From contig JAZUJK010000007.1 of NCBI GenBank assembly GCA_045642705.1, positions 1-64,000 of the forward strand: DNA of 64,000 nt, written 5' to 3'. Below, piece after piece: positions 8,959-17,760 of this stretch; position 1 is the first letter of the stretch, and each line of letters begins with the position of its first letter. The translations under genes were made by a program, and so were the position numbers. Origin of the DNA: UBA1227 sp045642705 (GTDB lineage Bacteria; Bacillota; Clostridia; Oscillospirales; Acutalibacteraceae). The notes beneath the pieces were generated by a model. It had not been told where the DNA came from and ran no database searches. It saw only the letters and a list, made by a program, of their open reading frames with translations.

Positions 8959-9843
8959 CTATCTTGTCCATATAGCTGATGCGCCACATGGAAGGCACAT
9001 TCCAGTTTCTGTAACAGGAAGTCCTATTTCATCACAGTTTACTTCCCCACCAAATTCTGGGCAGATTACTGAGCCCAAGATATATTTCATAACAGATGGA
9101 GAAAGTCCTGTTGTATATGAATTAATCAGTACCATCATTGGATTGTCTGATAGTACACCACGGGCAAGCTCGACGAAATCATAGATTTTATTCTCGAGCT
9201 GCCACACCTCACCACCTGGGCCACGGCCATATGATGGTGGGTCCATAATGATGATGTCATACTTGTTGCCGCGGCGTATCTCACGCTCGATAAACTTCTC
9301 GCAATCATCTACGAGCCAGCGGCAATATCTGTCAGCGAGGCCAGACAGCGCTGCATTCTCCTTGGCATACTGAACCATGCCCTTGGAGGCATCAACATGA
9401 ACAACAGCTGCATCCTCTGCGAGTGCAGCAATTGTTGCGCCTCCTGTGTATGCAAAGAGATTGAGCACCTTGACCTGGCCATTCTCTCCACAGCCGTGGC
9501 CCTGGTTCTTGCGAATTACATCCCGCAAGAAATCCCAATTCACAGCCTGCTCTGGAAAGAGACCTGTATGCTTAAAGCCCATTGGCTTAATTTTAAATTT
9601 CAAATCACGATAATTTATGGTCCATTCATCTGGATACTTGTGCAGAATTTCCCACTCTCCACCGCCCTTGCTGGAGCGATGATAATGAGCATCTGCATTT
9701 CTCCATGCTGGATGACGCTTGTCTGTCTTCCATATTACCTGTGGATCAGGACGAATAAGTGTGACATTGCCCCAACGCTCCAGACGTTCACCATCTGAGC
9801 AATCGAGCAACTCATAGTCCTGCCAAAATTCTGTAGCTCTCAT
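8959..9843 (-). CDS. Class I SAM-dependent methyltransferase (RlmI-like)
   Basis: A 294-residue Rossmann-fold methyltransferase. It has the SAM-binding motif FAYTGGATIAAL followed by an acidic VDASKGMV strand, and motif IV DPPSYGRG, which resembles the RlmI/RlmK rRNA cytosine methyltransferase branch. The N-terminal third is a separate domain. It probably methylates rRNA, but the position is unknown. I place the start at ATG 9843, directly after the ruvB stop and behind GAGG; the ATG at 9855 lies inside ruvB and lacks a site. Confidence 0.8.
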   Translation of the reverse strand: MRATEFWQDYELLDCSDGERLERWGNVTLIRPDPQVIWKTDKRHPAWRNADAHYHRSSKGGGEWEILHKYPDEWTINYRDLKFKIKPMGFKHTGLFPEQAVNWDFLRDVIRKNQGHGCGENGQVKVLNLFAYTGGATIAALAEDAAVVHVDASKGMVQYAKENAALSGLADRYCRWLVDDCEKFIEREIRRGNKYDIIIMDPPSYGRGPGGEVWQLENKIYDFVELARGVLSDNPMMVLINSYTTGLSPSVMKYILGSVICPEFGGEVNCDEIGLPVTETGMCLPCGASAIWTR

Positions 9844-9844
9844 A

Positions 9845-10912
9845 TTAGTCCTCAAACTTCATCTGTTCTACTGCACCCATCTTGCCGTCGTATGGGATAC
9901 CGAGGTGCTTATATCCTGCCGGTGTTACAACACGGCCACGTGGTGTACGTGACAAGAAACCTATCTGCATGAGATATGGCTCATAAACATCCTCAATTGT
10001 GATTGCTTCCTCACCGATTGCAGCGGCGATTGTATCTAGACCAACAGGACCGCCGTTATAATTCTTAATCATTGCTGTGAGAAGCAAGCGATCGATATTG
10101 TCGAGACCGAGCGCATCAATTTCCATACGTGCGAGTGACAACTCTGCTGTATCCTTAGTGATGATACCGTTGCCAACTACTTCGGCAAAGTCACGAGCAC
10201 GTTTCAAAAGTCTATTGGCAATACGTGGCGTACCACGTGATCTGCTGGCGAGCTCATATGCACCATCGTTATCTATTCCGATGCCGAGGACACCAGCTGA
10301 ACGTCTAACGATTCCAGCAAGTTCATCTGGTGTATATAATTCCAGACGAAGTATTACGCCAAATCTATCACGAAGTGGTGCAGTGAGCTGTCCAGCTCTT
10401 GTTGTTGCACCAACAAGTGTAAACTTTGGAAGGTCAAGTCTGATTGACTGTGCGGATGGTCCCTTGCCGATGATAAGATCAACTGCACCATCCTCCATTG
10501 CAGGATAGAGAATCTCCTCTACCTGACGAGGCAATCTATGAATCTCGTCGATGAAAAGAACATCGCCATCGGAGAGATTGGTAAGAAGTGCAACGAGGTC
10601 ACCCTGCTTTTCAATTGCAGGACCAGATGTCACTCTGATATCCACACCCATCTCAGCAGCAATAATTCCTGCGAGTGTTGTCTTACCGAGTCCAGGAGGG
10701 CCATATAGGAGCACATGGTCCATAGCCTCGCCTCTGCGTTTTGCAGCGTCGATATAGATCTTGAGATTTTCCTTTACCTTCTCTTGGCCGATATAATCAT
10801 TGAGAGTTCTTGGGCGAAGTGATGCCTCTACACCCTCGTCCTCGCTGCCATATTCTGGAGCAACAAGTCTGCTCTCAAAATCCATCTCATCTGAAAATGT
10901 ATTTTCAATCAC
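9845..10912 (-). CDS. ruvB: Holliday junction branch migration helicase RuvB
   Basis: The AAA+ motor of the RuvAB branch migration complex. It has Walker A GPPGLGKTT, Walker B DEIHRLP, the sensor GATTRAGQL, and a C-terminal winged helix ending around the FLSRTPRGR motif. The length (355 residues) is slightly long because of a short acidic N-terminal tail. The start is GTG at 10912 with AGGAGG eight bases upstream. It follows ruvA by 12 bases. Confidence 0.97.
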   Translation of the reverse strand: MIENTFSDEMDFESRLVAPEYGSEDEGVEASLRPRTLNDYIGQEKVKENLKIYIDAAKRRGEAMDHVLLYGPPGLGKTTLAGIIAAEMGVDIRVTSGPAIEKQGDLVALLTNLSDGDVLFIDEIHRLPRQVEEILYPAMEDGAVDLIIGKGPSAQSIRLDLPKFTLVGATTRAGQLTAPLRDRFGVILRLELYTPDELAGIVRRSAGVLGIGIDNDGAYELASRSRGTPRIANRLLKRARDFAEVVGNGIITKDTAELSLARMEIDALGLDNIDRLLLTAMIKNYNGGPVGLDTIAAAIGEEAITIEDVYEPYLMQIGFLSRTPRGRVVTPAGYKHLGIPYDGKMGAVEQMKFED

Positions 10913-10924
10913 AACTTATTCCTC

Positions 10925-11527
10925 CTACTTCATCAAATTCTTGAGCGCCTGTTTAATCATCTGCTCAACTGGAAGTGTCGGGTCACAGTTGCCAACAGCA
11001 ATGGCAGCTTCTGACTGACTGTATCCCAGTCCAACGAGGGCGGCAATCGCTTTTGGCATATCGCCCTTCGCAGATGTGGCTGCACTTGCGGCAACAAATG
11101 TTGCTCCGCCGTCCGAGCCACTGAGCTTGCCGACCTTGTCTTTCAGCTCAAGGCATACTCTCTGTCCAACCTTAGGTCCAACTCCCTGTGCGCGAGTGAT
11201 TGATTTCACATCCCCACTTGCGATTGCAAGATAGAGCTGAGCAGGAGTCATCTCAGAGAGAATTGAAAGTCCAGCTTTCGGACCCACACCCGATACACCG
11301 ATTAACATCTTGAATGCATCGAGTTCCTCCTTCTCAAAGAAACCATAGAGGTCCATGATATCCTCGCCGACCTTGAGATATGTATAGAGTGTCACCTTGG
11401 AACCAATAGGTCCAAGTTCACGAAGTGTGTTATATGACACATAGCATAGATAAGCAACACCGCCGCAATCAATTGCTGCAGTGTTCTGGTCTGTAAATAC
11501 GAGTTCACCTGTCAAACTGTAAAACAA
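10925..11527 (-). CDS. ruvA: Holliday junction DNA-binding protein RuvA
   Basis: A 200-residue RuvA with the N-terminal OB fold (FYSLTGELVF), tandem helix-hairpin-helix motifs (LIGVSGVGPKAGLS and ITRAQGVGPKVGQRV) and the C-terminal UBA-like domain (AIAALVGLGYSQSEA) that contacts RuvB. I choose TTG 11527 because AAAGGAGG stands seven bases upstream and the first residues then match the normal RuvA start. The longer frame from 11563 would read through that site. It has its own extended -10 promoter and a terminator separating it from ruvC. Confidence 0.95.
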   Translation of the reverse strand: MFYSLTGELVFTDQNTAAIDCGGVAYLCYVSYNTLRELGPIGSKVTLYTYLKVGEDIMDLYGFFEKEELDAFKMLIGVSGVGPKAGLSILSEMTPAQLYLAIASGDVKSITRAQGVGPKVGQRVCLELKDKVGKLSGSDGGATFVAASAATSAKGDMPKAIAALVGLGYSQSEAAIAVGNCDPTLPVEQMIKQALKNLMK

Positions 11528-11582
11528 GGAAAGACCTCCTTTATATAATATATGCGCGCGCAAAGATACAGAATAATGAAAT

Positions 11583-11611
11583 ATTATATCATACCAAAGC
11601 TAGAATAACAA
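11583..11611 (-). promoter_or_regulatory. Promoter of ruvAB
   Basis: On the minus strand: -35 TTGTTA (11606-11611), 17-base spacer, perfect -10 TATAAT (11583-11588) preceded by TGA, an extended -10. It lies directly downstream of the ruvC terminator and about 56 bases from the ruvA TTG. Confidence 0.7.
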
Positions 11612-11615
11612 TAAT

Positions 11616-11648
11616 AAAAGCCAGATTGGAAAATCCAACCTGGCTTTT
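11616..11648. terminator. Terminator between ruvC and ruvA
   Basis: AAAAGCCAG and CTGGCTTTT form the outer stem, TTGG and CCAA the inner one, with one mismatch and a short A-rich loop. T-rich sequence follows on the minus strand, so it ends transcription from the aconitase X/ruvC operon before the ruvA promoter. Confidence 0.8.
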
Positions 11649-11661
11649 CATCACTGTAAAG

Positions 11662-12186
11662 TTATATACCTTTACGCTCCGTCAACTTACGTTTTGATGG
11701 GGCTTCTGAGAGTCCAGAACCTCCTACATGACCATGACAAATGGCCATTGCAAGAGCGTCAGCAGTATCATCTGGTTTTGGTACTTTAGCAAGTCCGAGA
11801 ATATTCTTGGTCATTTGCATGACTTGTTTCTTGTCCGCTTTTCCGTAACCAGTTACGGCCTGTTTAACCTGAAGAGGCGTATATTCAAAAACCGGTACTC
11901 CATTATTCTCAGCGCATAACAAGAGTACTCCTCTCGCCTCCGCAACAGGAATGGCTGTTGTGACATTTGTCTGGAAATAGAGTTTCTCCATCGCGATTGC
12001 TTCAGGATGTGTACGTTTGATTATATAGTCCATATCCTCATATATCTCAACGAGACGCTTTCCAAACGGAGTGTCCTTATCAGTTGTGATAGCGCCAAAA
12101 TCAACTATTGAAAATTTGGCTTTCTCATAATCTAGAATGCCCCATCCTACAATTGCATAACCAGGGTCAATTCCAAGAACTCTCAT
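11662..12186 (-). CDS. ruvC: Holliday junction resolvase RuvC
   Basis: A 174-residue RNase H-fold endonuclease that cuts Holliday junctions moved by RuvAB. The acidic catalytic residues are visible: D7 in GIDPG, E67 in AMEKLYF, and the late pair in the KPDDTADALA motif. It lies 16 bases downstream of the amidohydrolase gene with no promoter evident between, so it appears to be the last gene of the aconitase X operon, separated by a terminator from ruvAB. That split is unusual, since ruvC normally leads ruvAB. Confidence 0.95.
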   Translation of the reverse strand: MRVLGIDPGYAIVGWGILDYEKAKFSIVDFGAITTDKDTPFGKRLVEIYEDMDYIIKRTHPEAIAMEKLYFQTNVTTAIPVAEARGVLLLCAENNGVPVFEYTPLQVKQAVTGYGKADKKQVMQMTKNILGLAKVPKPDDTADALAMAICHGHVGGSGLSEAPSKRKLTERKGI

Positions 12187-12202
12187 AAAACTTACCTCAA
12201 AA

Positions 12203-13801
12203 TCATACAGTTAATGCGTAACCAGATGTCTTACAAGCCTCCTGGTCAACTACATTTCCATCACATACGAGTGTACCATTGATAAATACTTTTTCAATAC
12301 CAAAGGCATGTGTCTGGTTTGGAGTCGCAGATAGAAGTTCTTCTTCATTAAATACAGTAAAGTCAGCATAATAACCAGGCTTTACATATCCTCTATCCTT
12401 GAGCATAAAACGGTCAGCCGAAGCGCCTGTCATACGACGAACCGTATTTGGCATTGTATCACCTGTTCCCTTGAGTGAATCTTGTAAGAATTTAGGGAAG
12501 CAGTCATAAATAGAAGGATTCTGTACGCCAAAGTCCTCAACCCAAGCATCTGTCATATAGAGGCAGTTTGGATTGTGTTCAAAACGCTTAATAATGTCAG
12601 CACTGATATATGGACCCTGATTTACACGGCCCTTAAAATCTGATTTTTCGCAGAGTTCAAGGTACATGTCCAAATCCTTCTTGCCATACTTTTTAGCAAG
12701 TTCATGAACAGTATATCCCTCATACTCCTCATATCCCTCACCTATGTAAGCTACCTCTATATCATCAAATCCAAATCCCAAAAGTTTAGCTGTTGCAGTA
12801 ATAAGACCCCAAAGTTTAATCTTGTTAATTGGTTTCTTTCGTTCCTCCTTGGACATGCCCTGATACCAAGGTGGCAAAACAACTGTGATAACAGATACAC
12901 CAACATCATGGTCATAGATATCAAACATTGCATCTACGCCTTCTGCTCGAAGTTTTTCTTGAATTTCAAGGAATTCATCAACATCCTTGAAAGAACTTGT
13001 TCCTACAAAGATTGCATGTGAATGTTGAAGTTTCAAGTTAGTGCCATGTGCTATCTCATATAACTCATCCTCTGCGCGCAAGAGATGTGATCTGCCGAAA
13101 AGTTGATCATATGACATTGAATATTTTGACTCAGCACGTGGATGAACTGTAAGTGGCTTGTTGTACTTACAGCAGAGTTCTGCTACCTTTTTAAGTTCCT
13201 CTGTTGGAGCATAGAGACCTGGTTCATACATAAGTCCTAAGGATACACCAGCAGCGCCATTCTTTAGATTATCCTCAATAATGGCAAGCATCCTATCCAT
13301 CTCGTCTGGAGTCAAATCACGAGCCTCTAGGCCAGATACAGCAGCTCTTGCGGAACCATGTCCCACACAAGTTGCTGCATTACAAGGCATTTTTCTATCA
13401 CATGCCTTATTAAAGTCGCTAATATTACCATATTTTCCAGTAGTATCAACGAAGTGGAAAATACCACCACCAAATAGGTCGGCATTGTCACGACCCGCCT
13501 CATCAAAACCAATTGCAGAACAACCACAGTTGCCTGTTACAAAAGTAGTAATACCCTGCTGGATAAATGGAGCAAAATACTTAAATGGATCATTTTTAAT
13601 ACAGAACCAGTCATTGTGCGAATGAATGTCGATAAAACCAGATGCAAGGGACTTTCCATTAAGGTCAAAAACTTTATCGGCTTTTGATTCATCCACATCT
13701 CCTACTTCGAGAATTTTGTCGCCATCAAAAAGGACCGAGCCCATAAACGCATCCGCGCCAGTACCATCATAAATCTTACAATTTTTAAGTAGTGTAGCCA
13801 T
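12203..13801 (-). CDS. D-aminoacylase-like amidohydrolase
   Basis: A 532-residue amidohydrolase-superfamily enzyme of the N-acyl-D-amino-acid deacylase type. The beta-sandwich N-terminus leads to the metal motif GFIDIHSHND (H60, H62). GNCGCS (C92, C94) matches the cysteine metal ligand of D-aminoacylases, and later histidines occur in TVHPRAE and QHSHAIF. The family removes the acyl group from N-acylated D-amino acids, but dihydroorotase- and hydantoinase-like members with other substrates exist. AGGAGG precedes the ATG. It follows the flavin oxidoreductase by 27 bases in the aconitase X operon. Confidence 0.8.
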   Translation of the reverse strand: MATLLKNCKIYDGTGADAFMGSVLFDGDKILEVGDVDESKADKVFDLNGKSLASGFIDIHSHNDWFCIKNDPFKYFAPFIQQGITTFVTGNCGCSAIGFDEAGRDNADLFGGGIFHFVDTTGKYGNISDFNKACDRKMPCNAATCVGHGSARAAVSGLEARDLTPDEMDRMLAIIEDNLKNGAAGVSLGLMYEPGLYAPTEELKKVAELCCKYNKPLTVHPRAESKYSMSYDQLFGRSHLLRAEDELYEIAHGTNLKLQHSHAIFVGTSSFKDVDEFLEIQEKLRAEGVDAMFDIYDHDVGVSVITVVLPPWYQGMSKEERKKPINKIKLWGLITATAKLLGFGFDDIEVAYIGEGYEEYEGYTVHELAKKYGKKDLDMYLELCEKSDFKGRVNQGPYISADIIKRFEHNPNCLYMTDAWVEDFGVQNPSIYDCFPKFLQDSLKGTGDTMPNTVRRMTGASADRFMLKDRGYVKPGYYADFTVFNEEELLSATPNQTHAFGIEKVFINGTLVCDGNVVDQEACKTSGYALTV

Positions 13802-13828
13802 TTAGTGCCTCCTATCAATAATTGTTTG

Positions 13829-15883
13829 TTAAATCTTAGTAGCGATATCCCAAGCGCCCCAGATAACAGTTCTGAGGTTACCTACCTTAGAGCAGTCACC
13901 GATAAGATGTACTTTCTTAGACTTGTCAGCAAGAGGAGTTGACTTGTAACCAACAGACATGATAACAGAGTCGCAAGAGAGTTTTACATCCTTCTTGTTC
14001 TCATCAACGATTGCTACATAGTCCTTGCCTATCTCCTTAGTTGATGCATTGAGATATACAGGAACATTATTAGTCTTGAAGCAATCACGGAGATATGAAG
14101 AATTTGCAAGGCAGAGATTCTTAACTGACATAAGATCATCCTGCATCTCAACGATGATTGGCTTCTTGCCCTTGCGGAAGAGATCGAGTGCGATTTCACA
14201 GCCTGTGAGACCACCGCCGATGATTACTACTGTATCACCAACAGTCTTCTTCTCAAGGAGATAATCGCAAGCTTCCATAGCGTTCTCTACGCCAGGGATT
14301 GGAATAGTCTTGGCAACTGCACCAGTTGCAACGATATATTCGTCAGCCTTGATATCATCAAGTGACTTAACCTCTGTATTTAGGTGAACCTCAATACCGA
14401 GTTTCTTAATCTGGAGTTTCTCCCACTCGATGAGTTTCTTGTCATGTGACTTGAACTCAGGAGCAGCTGCTGCGATAAAGATACCACCGAGCTTGTCATC
14501 CTTCTCATAGATAACTGGCTCATGGCCACGCTGTTTAAGTACGATAGCAGCTTCCATACCGCCGATACCGCCGCCGATGATAGCAACTTTCTTCTTGTGG
14601 AAAGCTTTCTTTATCTCATACTTCTTGTGCTGCATTGAAGGTGGGTTAATAGCGCAACGGCACATATGCATTGAGTCATTTAGATCCTGATCACATGCTG
14701 ACTTGCCGTGCTTTGCCATATCGAAGCATGCTGCGTGGCAGCAGATACATGGCTTGATTTCCTCTTCCTTGTCCTCCATGAGCTTGGTAACCCATGCTGG
14801 ATCTGCAAGGAACTGACGACCAACTGCCATAGCATCGATCTCGCCAGCCTTGATAGCCTTGGCTGCAACGTCAGGTGTCATACGACCTGCGCATACAACT
14901 GGGATATCAACGAACTTCTTGATATGTGCAACATCCTCGAGGTTGCAGTTTTCTGGCATGTACTGTGGTGGATGAGCCCAATACCAAGCATCATATGTAC
15001 CATTGTCACAGTTGAGCATGTCATAACCTGCATCCTGGAGATACTTCGCAGCCTTCTCTGACTCTGCCATATCACGGCCTACTTCTACATAGTCCTCACC
15101 AGGCATTGCACCAGACTGGAAGCCCTTAGTCTTGGATACTACAGAATAACGAAGTGATACAGGGAAATCCTGGCCACAAGAAGCCTTGATAGCCTTAACG
15201 ATTTCAACTGGGAAACGATAACGGTTCTCAAAAGATCCGCCGTATTCGTCTGTTCTAAAGTTTGTATAAGGAAGTGTGAACTGGTCAAGAAGATAACCCT
15301 CATGAACTGCGTGTACTTCTACACCGTCTACACCAGCCTCTTTGCAGAGACGTGCTGTCTCAGCAAAAGCATAGATGATATCATCAATCTGCTTCTTAGT
15401 CATAGCCTTAGTTGTAATATCATCAGCCCAACGGTTTGGAAGCTCTGATGGAGCTGTTGTGAGATACTCAGGGTCCATGATTGGCTTAGCAATAGTACCG
15501 ATAACCTTATTGTTGATCATCATAGTCATCATTGCTGAGAGTGCCATTGAACGACCAAAGCCTGCTGTCATCTGTACGAAGAGTTTAGCGCCAGTCTTAT
15601 GAACTTCATCCATAAACTTCTTGAGCTGATCAAATTTCCACTTGTGCTGATATAGCCAAGCGCCGCCCATGATGTCCTTAACTGGTGCGATACCAGGGAT
15701 GATAAGTCCGCAGTTGTTATCTGCAATCTGCTTTAGCAAATAAGCAGCTTCCTTATCGAAATGGTTAGGCTCTGTCCAACCAAATATACAAGTTCCGCCC
15801 ATTGGAGCTAGAACTATACGATTCTTAATTTCACAATTACCGATTTTCCAAGGGGTAAATAGTGGCTCATATTCTTGTTTCAT
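13829..15883 (-). CDS. Old Yellow Enzyme / FAD-NAD oxidoreductase (BaiCD/BaiH and dienoyl-CoA reductase type)
   Basis: A 684-residue three-part flavoprotein. It has an FMN-binding TIM barrel (about 1-365), a cysteine-rich [4Fe-4S] segment beginning CICCHAAC, and FAD- and NAD-binding Rossmann domains (VAIIGGGIGGMEA, later VVIIGGGLTGCE). Relatives include 2,4-dienoyl-CoA reductase, trimethylamine dehydrogenase and the bile-acid enoate reductases BaiCD/BaiH. It would reduce an activated C=C bond with NAD(P)H; the substrate is unknown. The spacing from the third to the fourth cluster cysteine differs slightly from the usual pattern. It belongs to the aconitase X operon. Confidence 0.85.
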   Translation of the reverse strand: MKQEYEPLFTPWKIGNCEIKNRIVLAPMGGTCIFGWTEPNHFDKEAAYLLKQIADNNCGLIIPGIAPVKDIMGGAWLYQHKWKFDQLKKFMDEVHKTGAKLFVQMTAGFGRSMALSAMMTMMINNKVIGTIAKPIMDPEYLTTAPSELPNRWADDITTKAMTKKQIDDIIYAFAETARLCKEAGVDGVEVHAVHEGYLLDQFTLPYTNFRTDEYGGSFENRYRFPVEIVKAIKASCGQDFPVSLRYSVVSKTKGFQSGAMPGEDYVEVGRDMAESEKAAKYLQDAGYDMLNCDNGTYDAWYWAHPPQYMPENCNLEDVAHIKKFVDIPVVCAGRMTPDVAAKAIKAGEIDAMAVGRQFLADPAWVTKLMEDKEEEIKPCICCHAACFDMAKHGKSACDQDLNDSMHMCRCAINPPSMQHKKYEIKKAFHKKKVAIIGGGIGGMEAAIVLKQRGHEPVIYEKDDKLGGIFIAAAAPEFKSHDKKLIEWEKLQIKKLGIEVHLNTEVKSLDDIKADEYIVATGAVAKTIPIPGVENAMEACDYLLEKKTVGDTVVIIGGGLTGCEIALDLFRKGKKPIIVEMQDDLMSVKNLCLANSSYLRDCFKTNNVPVYLNASTKEIGKDYVAIVDENKKDVKLSCDSVIMSVGYKSTPLADKSKKVHLIGDCSKVGNLRTVIWGAWDIATKI

Positions 15884-15902
15884 AAGTTACCTCCACAAAA
15901 CC

Positions 15903-17300
15903 TTACGCACGACCGAGGCCGAAATTATAGCCATCGACTTTGCCAAGTTCTTTTGTCTTCTTTTCGTTAATGAGATTTACAACCTTGATAAATGTCTCTG
16001 TCTGCTCAACAGCAAGATCAAGATTAAACTTTTCCATCTCATGTGAATCTGAAATTACGCATAGATAGTCAGGAGCAGTTACAAGTGCGATATCAGGGAT
16101 ACCTACGTTAAAGAGTGACTGTCCCTCACCAAAGTGAAGCAAATTATGTGGATGAAGTGTAACAGTTCTGCACTGCTTTCTACCCTTAATTGCCTCAAAG
16201 TAGATGTCATCCATCTGCTTGTTTGCTGTATATACAACCTCTGTGTCAACAGCATTTGTCTGCTTGTAGACGCCGTCAACGTCCTTCCACTCTGTGCAGC
16301 CGAGATGCTCAACTGTAACGCCAGCAACAGCCTTGATATGGCCGTTCTTGCCGTCCCAGAGCTCCTTGTTATTGTGGAGCCAGAGTGAAGTTGACTGGTC
16401 AACTATGCCATGCTTGTGAGAGAACTTAGGAATTCTGAAATGTCCTGTTGTAAATACAAAGATAAGTGTACGCTCTGGCTTATGCTTTTTGTAATAACGC
16501 ATCATCTCGAGCATACCGATAGGGCCGTTCTCCTCTACACAGTTTGTACCATCCGTGTGAGTATTGATGATAATGGCCTCTTTCTCGTTCTTACCAGGTA
16601 CGATTGCACAGAAGCTCTCGCCCTTTGCTCTCTTCTCTATATTACCCTCAAGGGTAAGTGTAGCAGTTTCGCCTGCTGCGAGTGCTGCGAGAACCTTCTC
16701 ACCCTCTGTCTCATTTACCCAGAGTGCAGGAACGCCCATGTAACCGAGAATGAAATTGAGGTACTGTCCTTGTACCATCTCATCACTCATGCCCTGCCAG
16801 ATAAGGATTGCTCCCTTGCAGCCGACAAATGATTGGATGAGAAGTGCAACAGTCTTAACGAAAGATGTTGTAACTGGGCCGCGATATTGTGGGCTGAGTT
16901 TTAAATCCTTCGGATAAGCGCGCTTCTGGTCAAATGGGATGCGCGCTGTAAGATTCTCAAAATCCTTGATTTTGAGGACTACAATATCGCGTCCTATACC
17001 CTTGGTCTGCAACTTGCCGGTGATACCCTCTGGACCTGTGATGCCAGAGTATGGATGTGCTGATGCTACAGCGACATCAACATCACCGTTTGCTGTGTGC
17101 AGAACAAGTTTAGTATTCGTTGGTTCCCAACGCTTAAATTTCTTAACATCAGACTTTATCTCAAAGCCCATGCCTTTGATCTCTTTCTTGAGATATTTGA
17201 TAAAGTCATTATTGCCCTTGGAACCTGTAAGTCTGGTTCCAAAGCCATTCATTGTATCCATTCCTTTTTGGATATTGCTTTTTGATACAGATACATCCAT
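15903..17300 (-). CDS. M28-family metallopeptidase-like protein
   Basis: A 465-residue protein with the layout of M28 aminopeptidases. It has an N-terminal part, an inserted PA-like domain (about 90-230), then a zinc-peptidase core with IINTHTDG (first His-x-Asp ligand), an ENGPIGMLEMMRYY helix and a later TVEHLG motif. There is no signal peptide, so it is probably cytoplasmic. Some ligands cannot be assigned with certainty, and a non-peptidase amidohydrolase role is possible. It follows the aconitase X small subunit by 24 bases. Confidence 0.7.
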   Translation of the reverse strand: MDVSVSKSNIQKGMDTMNGFGTRLTGSKGNNDFIKYLKKEIKGMGFEIKSDVKKFKRWEPTNTKLVLHTANGDVDVAVASAHPYSGITGPEGITGKLQTKGIGRDIVVLKIKDFENLTARIPFDQKRAYPKDLKLSPQYRGPVTTSFVKTVALLIQSFVGCKGAILIWQGMSDEMVQGQYLNFILGYMGVPALWVNETEGEKVLAALAAGETATLTLEGNIEKRAKGESFCAIVPGKNEKEAIIINTHTDGTNCVEENGPIGMLEMMRYYKKHKPERTLIFVFTTGHFRIPKFSHKHGIVDQSTSLWLHNNKELWDGKNGHIKAVAGVTVEHLGCTEWKDVDGVYKQTNAVDTEVVYTANKQMDDIYFEAIKGRKQCRTVTLHPHNLLHFGEGQSLFNVGIPDIALVTAPDYLCVISDSHEMEKFNLDLAVEQTETFIKVVNLINEKKTKELGKVDGYNFGLGRA

Positions 17301-17324
17301 TGCCTATGTATCTCCTTTCGACTA

Positions 17325-17759
17325 TCACTCTACAATTACTGTGCCATCTGGCTTTAATGTTACCTTGTCGCCATTCTTAACACAATTTAGGAAATCATCG
17401 CCAAGTTGATCATATACAGGCATATCGTCCTCAGCCCATACATCAGCAAGCACTGCACCTGCTGCTGCGAGTGAGTCGATTGTCTGAGAGAAGAGAAGGC
17501 ACGCTGGAGCCTTACCCTCTTTCACAGCGGCAAAGAGGAACATGCCGCCTGTTGTCGAACCTATTGTGAGTGGAAGGCAGAGTGCCTTCTTCTCGATAAT
17601 CTGCTTGTACAAATCAGGGTTACTTTGGTCATTACATTTTGTCTTAGGCTGGAGATTCATCATCTGCATAGATGCCAAAGTATTAAAACCGTTCTTCGTA
17701 ACTACTGCTTCATAAGTAGCATTACCAGGTACTATTGCACGACCTTTGAATTCTTTCAT
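17325..17759 (-). CDS. Aconitase X small (swivel) subunit, DUF126
   Basis: A 144-residue DUF126 protein, the swivel domain of two-subunit bacterial aconitase X. The family signature GSTTGGMFL and the early GRAIVPGNA stretch are present. It starts one base after the large-subunit stop at 17761, which is strong evidence of a stable pair. Characterised bacterial AcnX enzymes dehydrate cis-3-hydroxy-L-proline; archaeal ones act on mevalonate 5-phosphate. Confidence 0.85.
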   Translation of the reverse strand: MKEFKGRAIVPGNATYEAVVTKNGFNTLASMQMMNLQPKTKCNDQSNPDLYKQIIEKKALCLPLTIGSTTGGMFLFAAVKEGKAPACLLFSQTIDSLAAAGAVLADVWAEDDMPVYDQLGDDFLNCVKNGDKVTLKPDGTVIVE

Positions 17760-17760
17760 C

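Noticed and set aside
10077..10508. 143-codon plus-strand frame
   Set aside because: Antisense of ruvB with low-complexity Ser/Arg content; no ribosome site.
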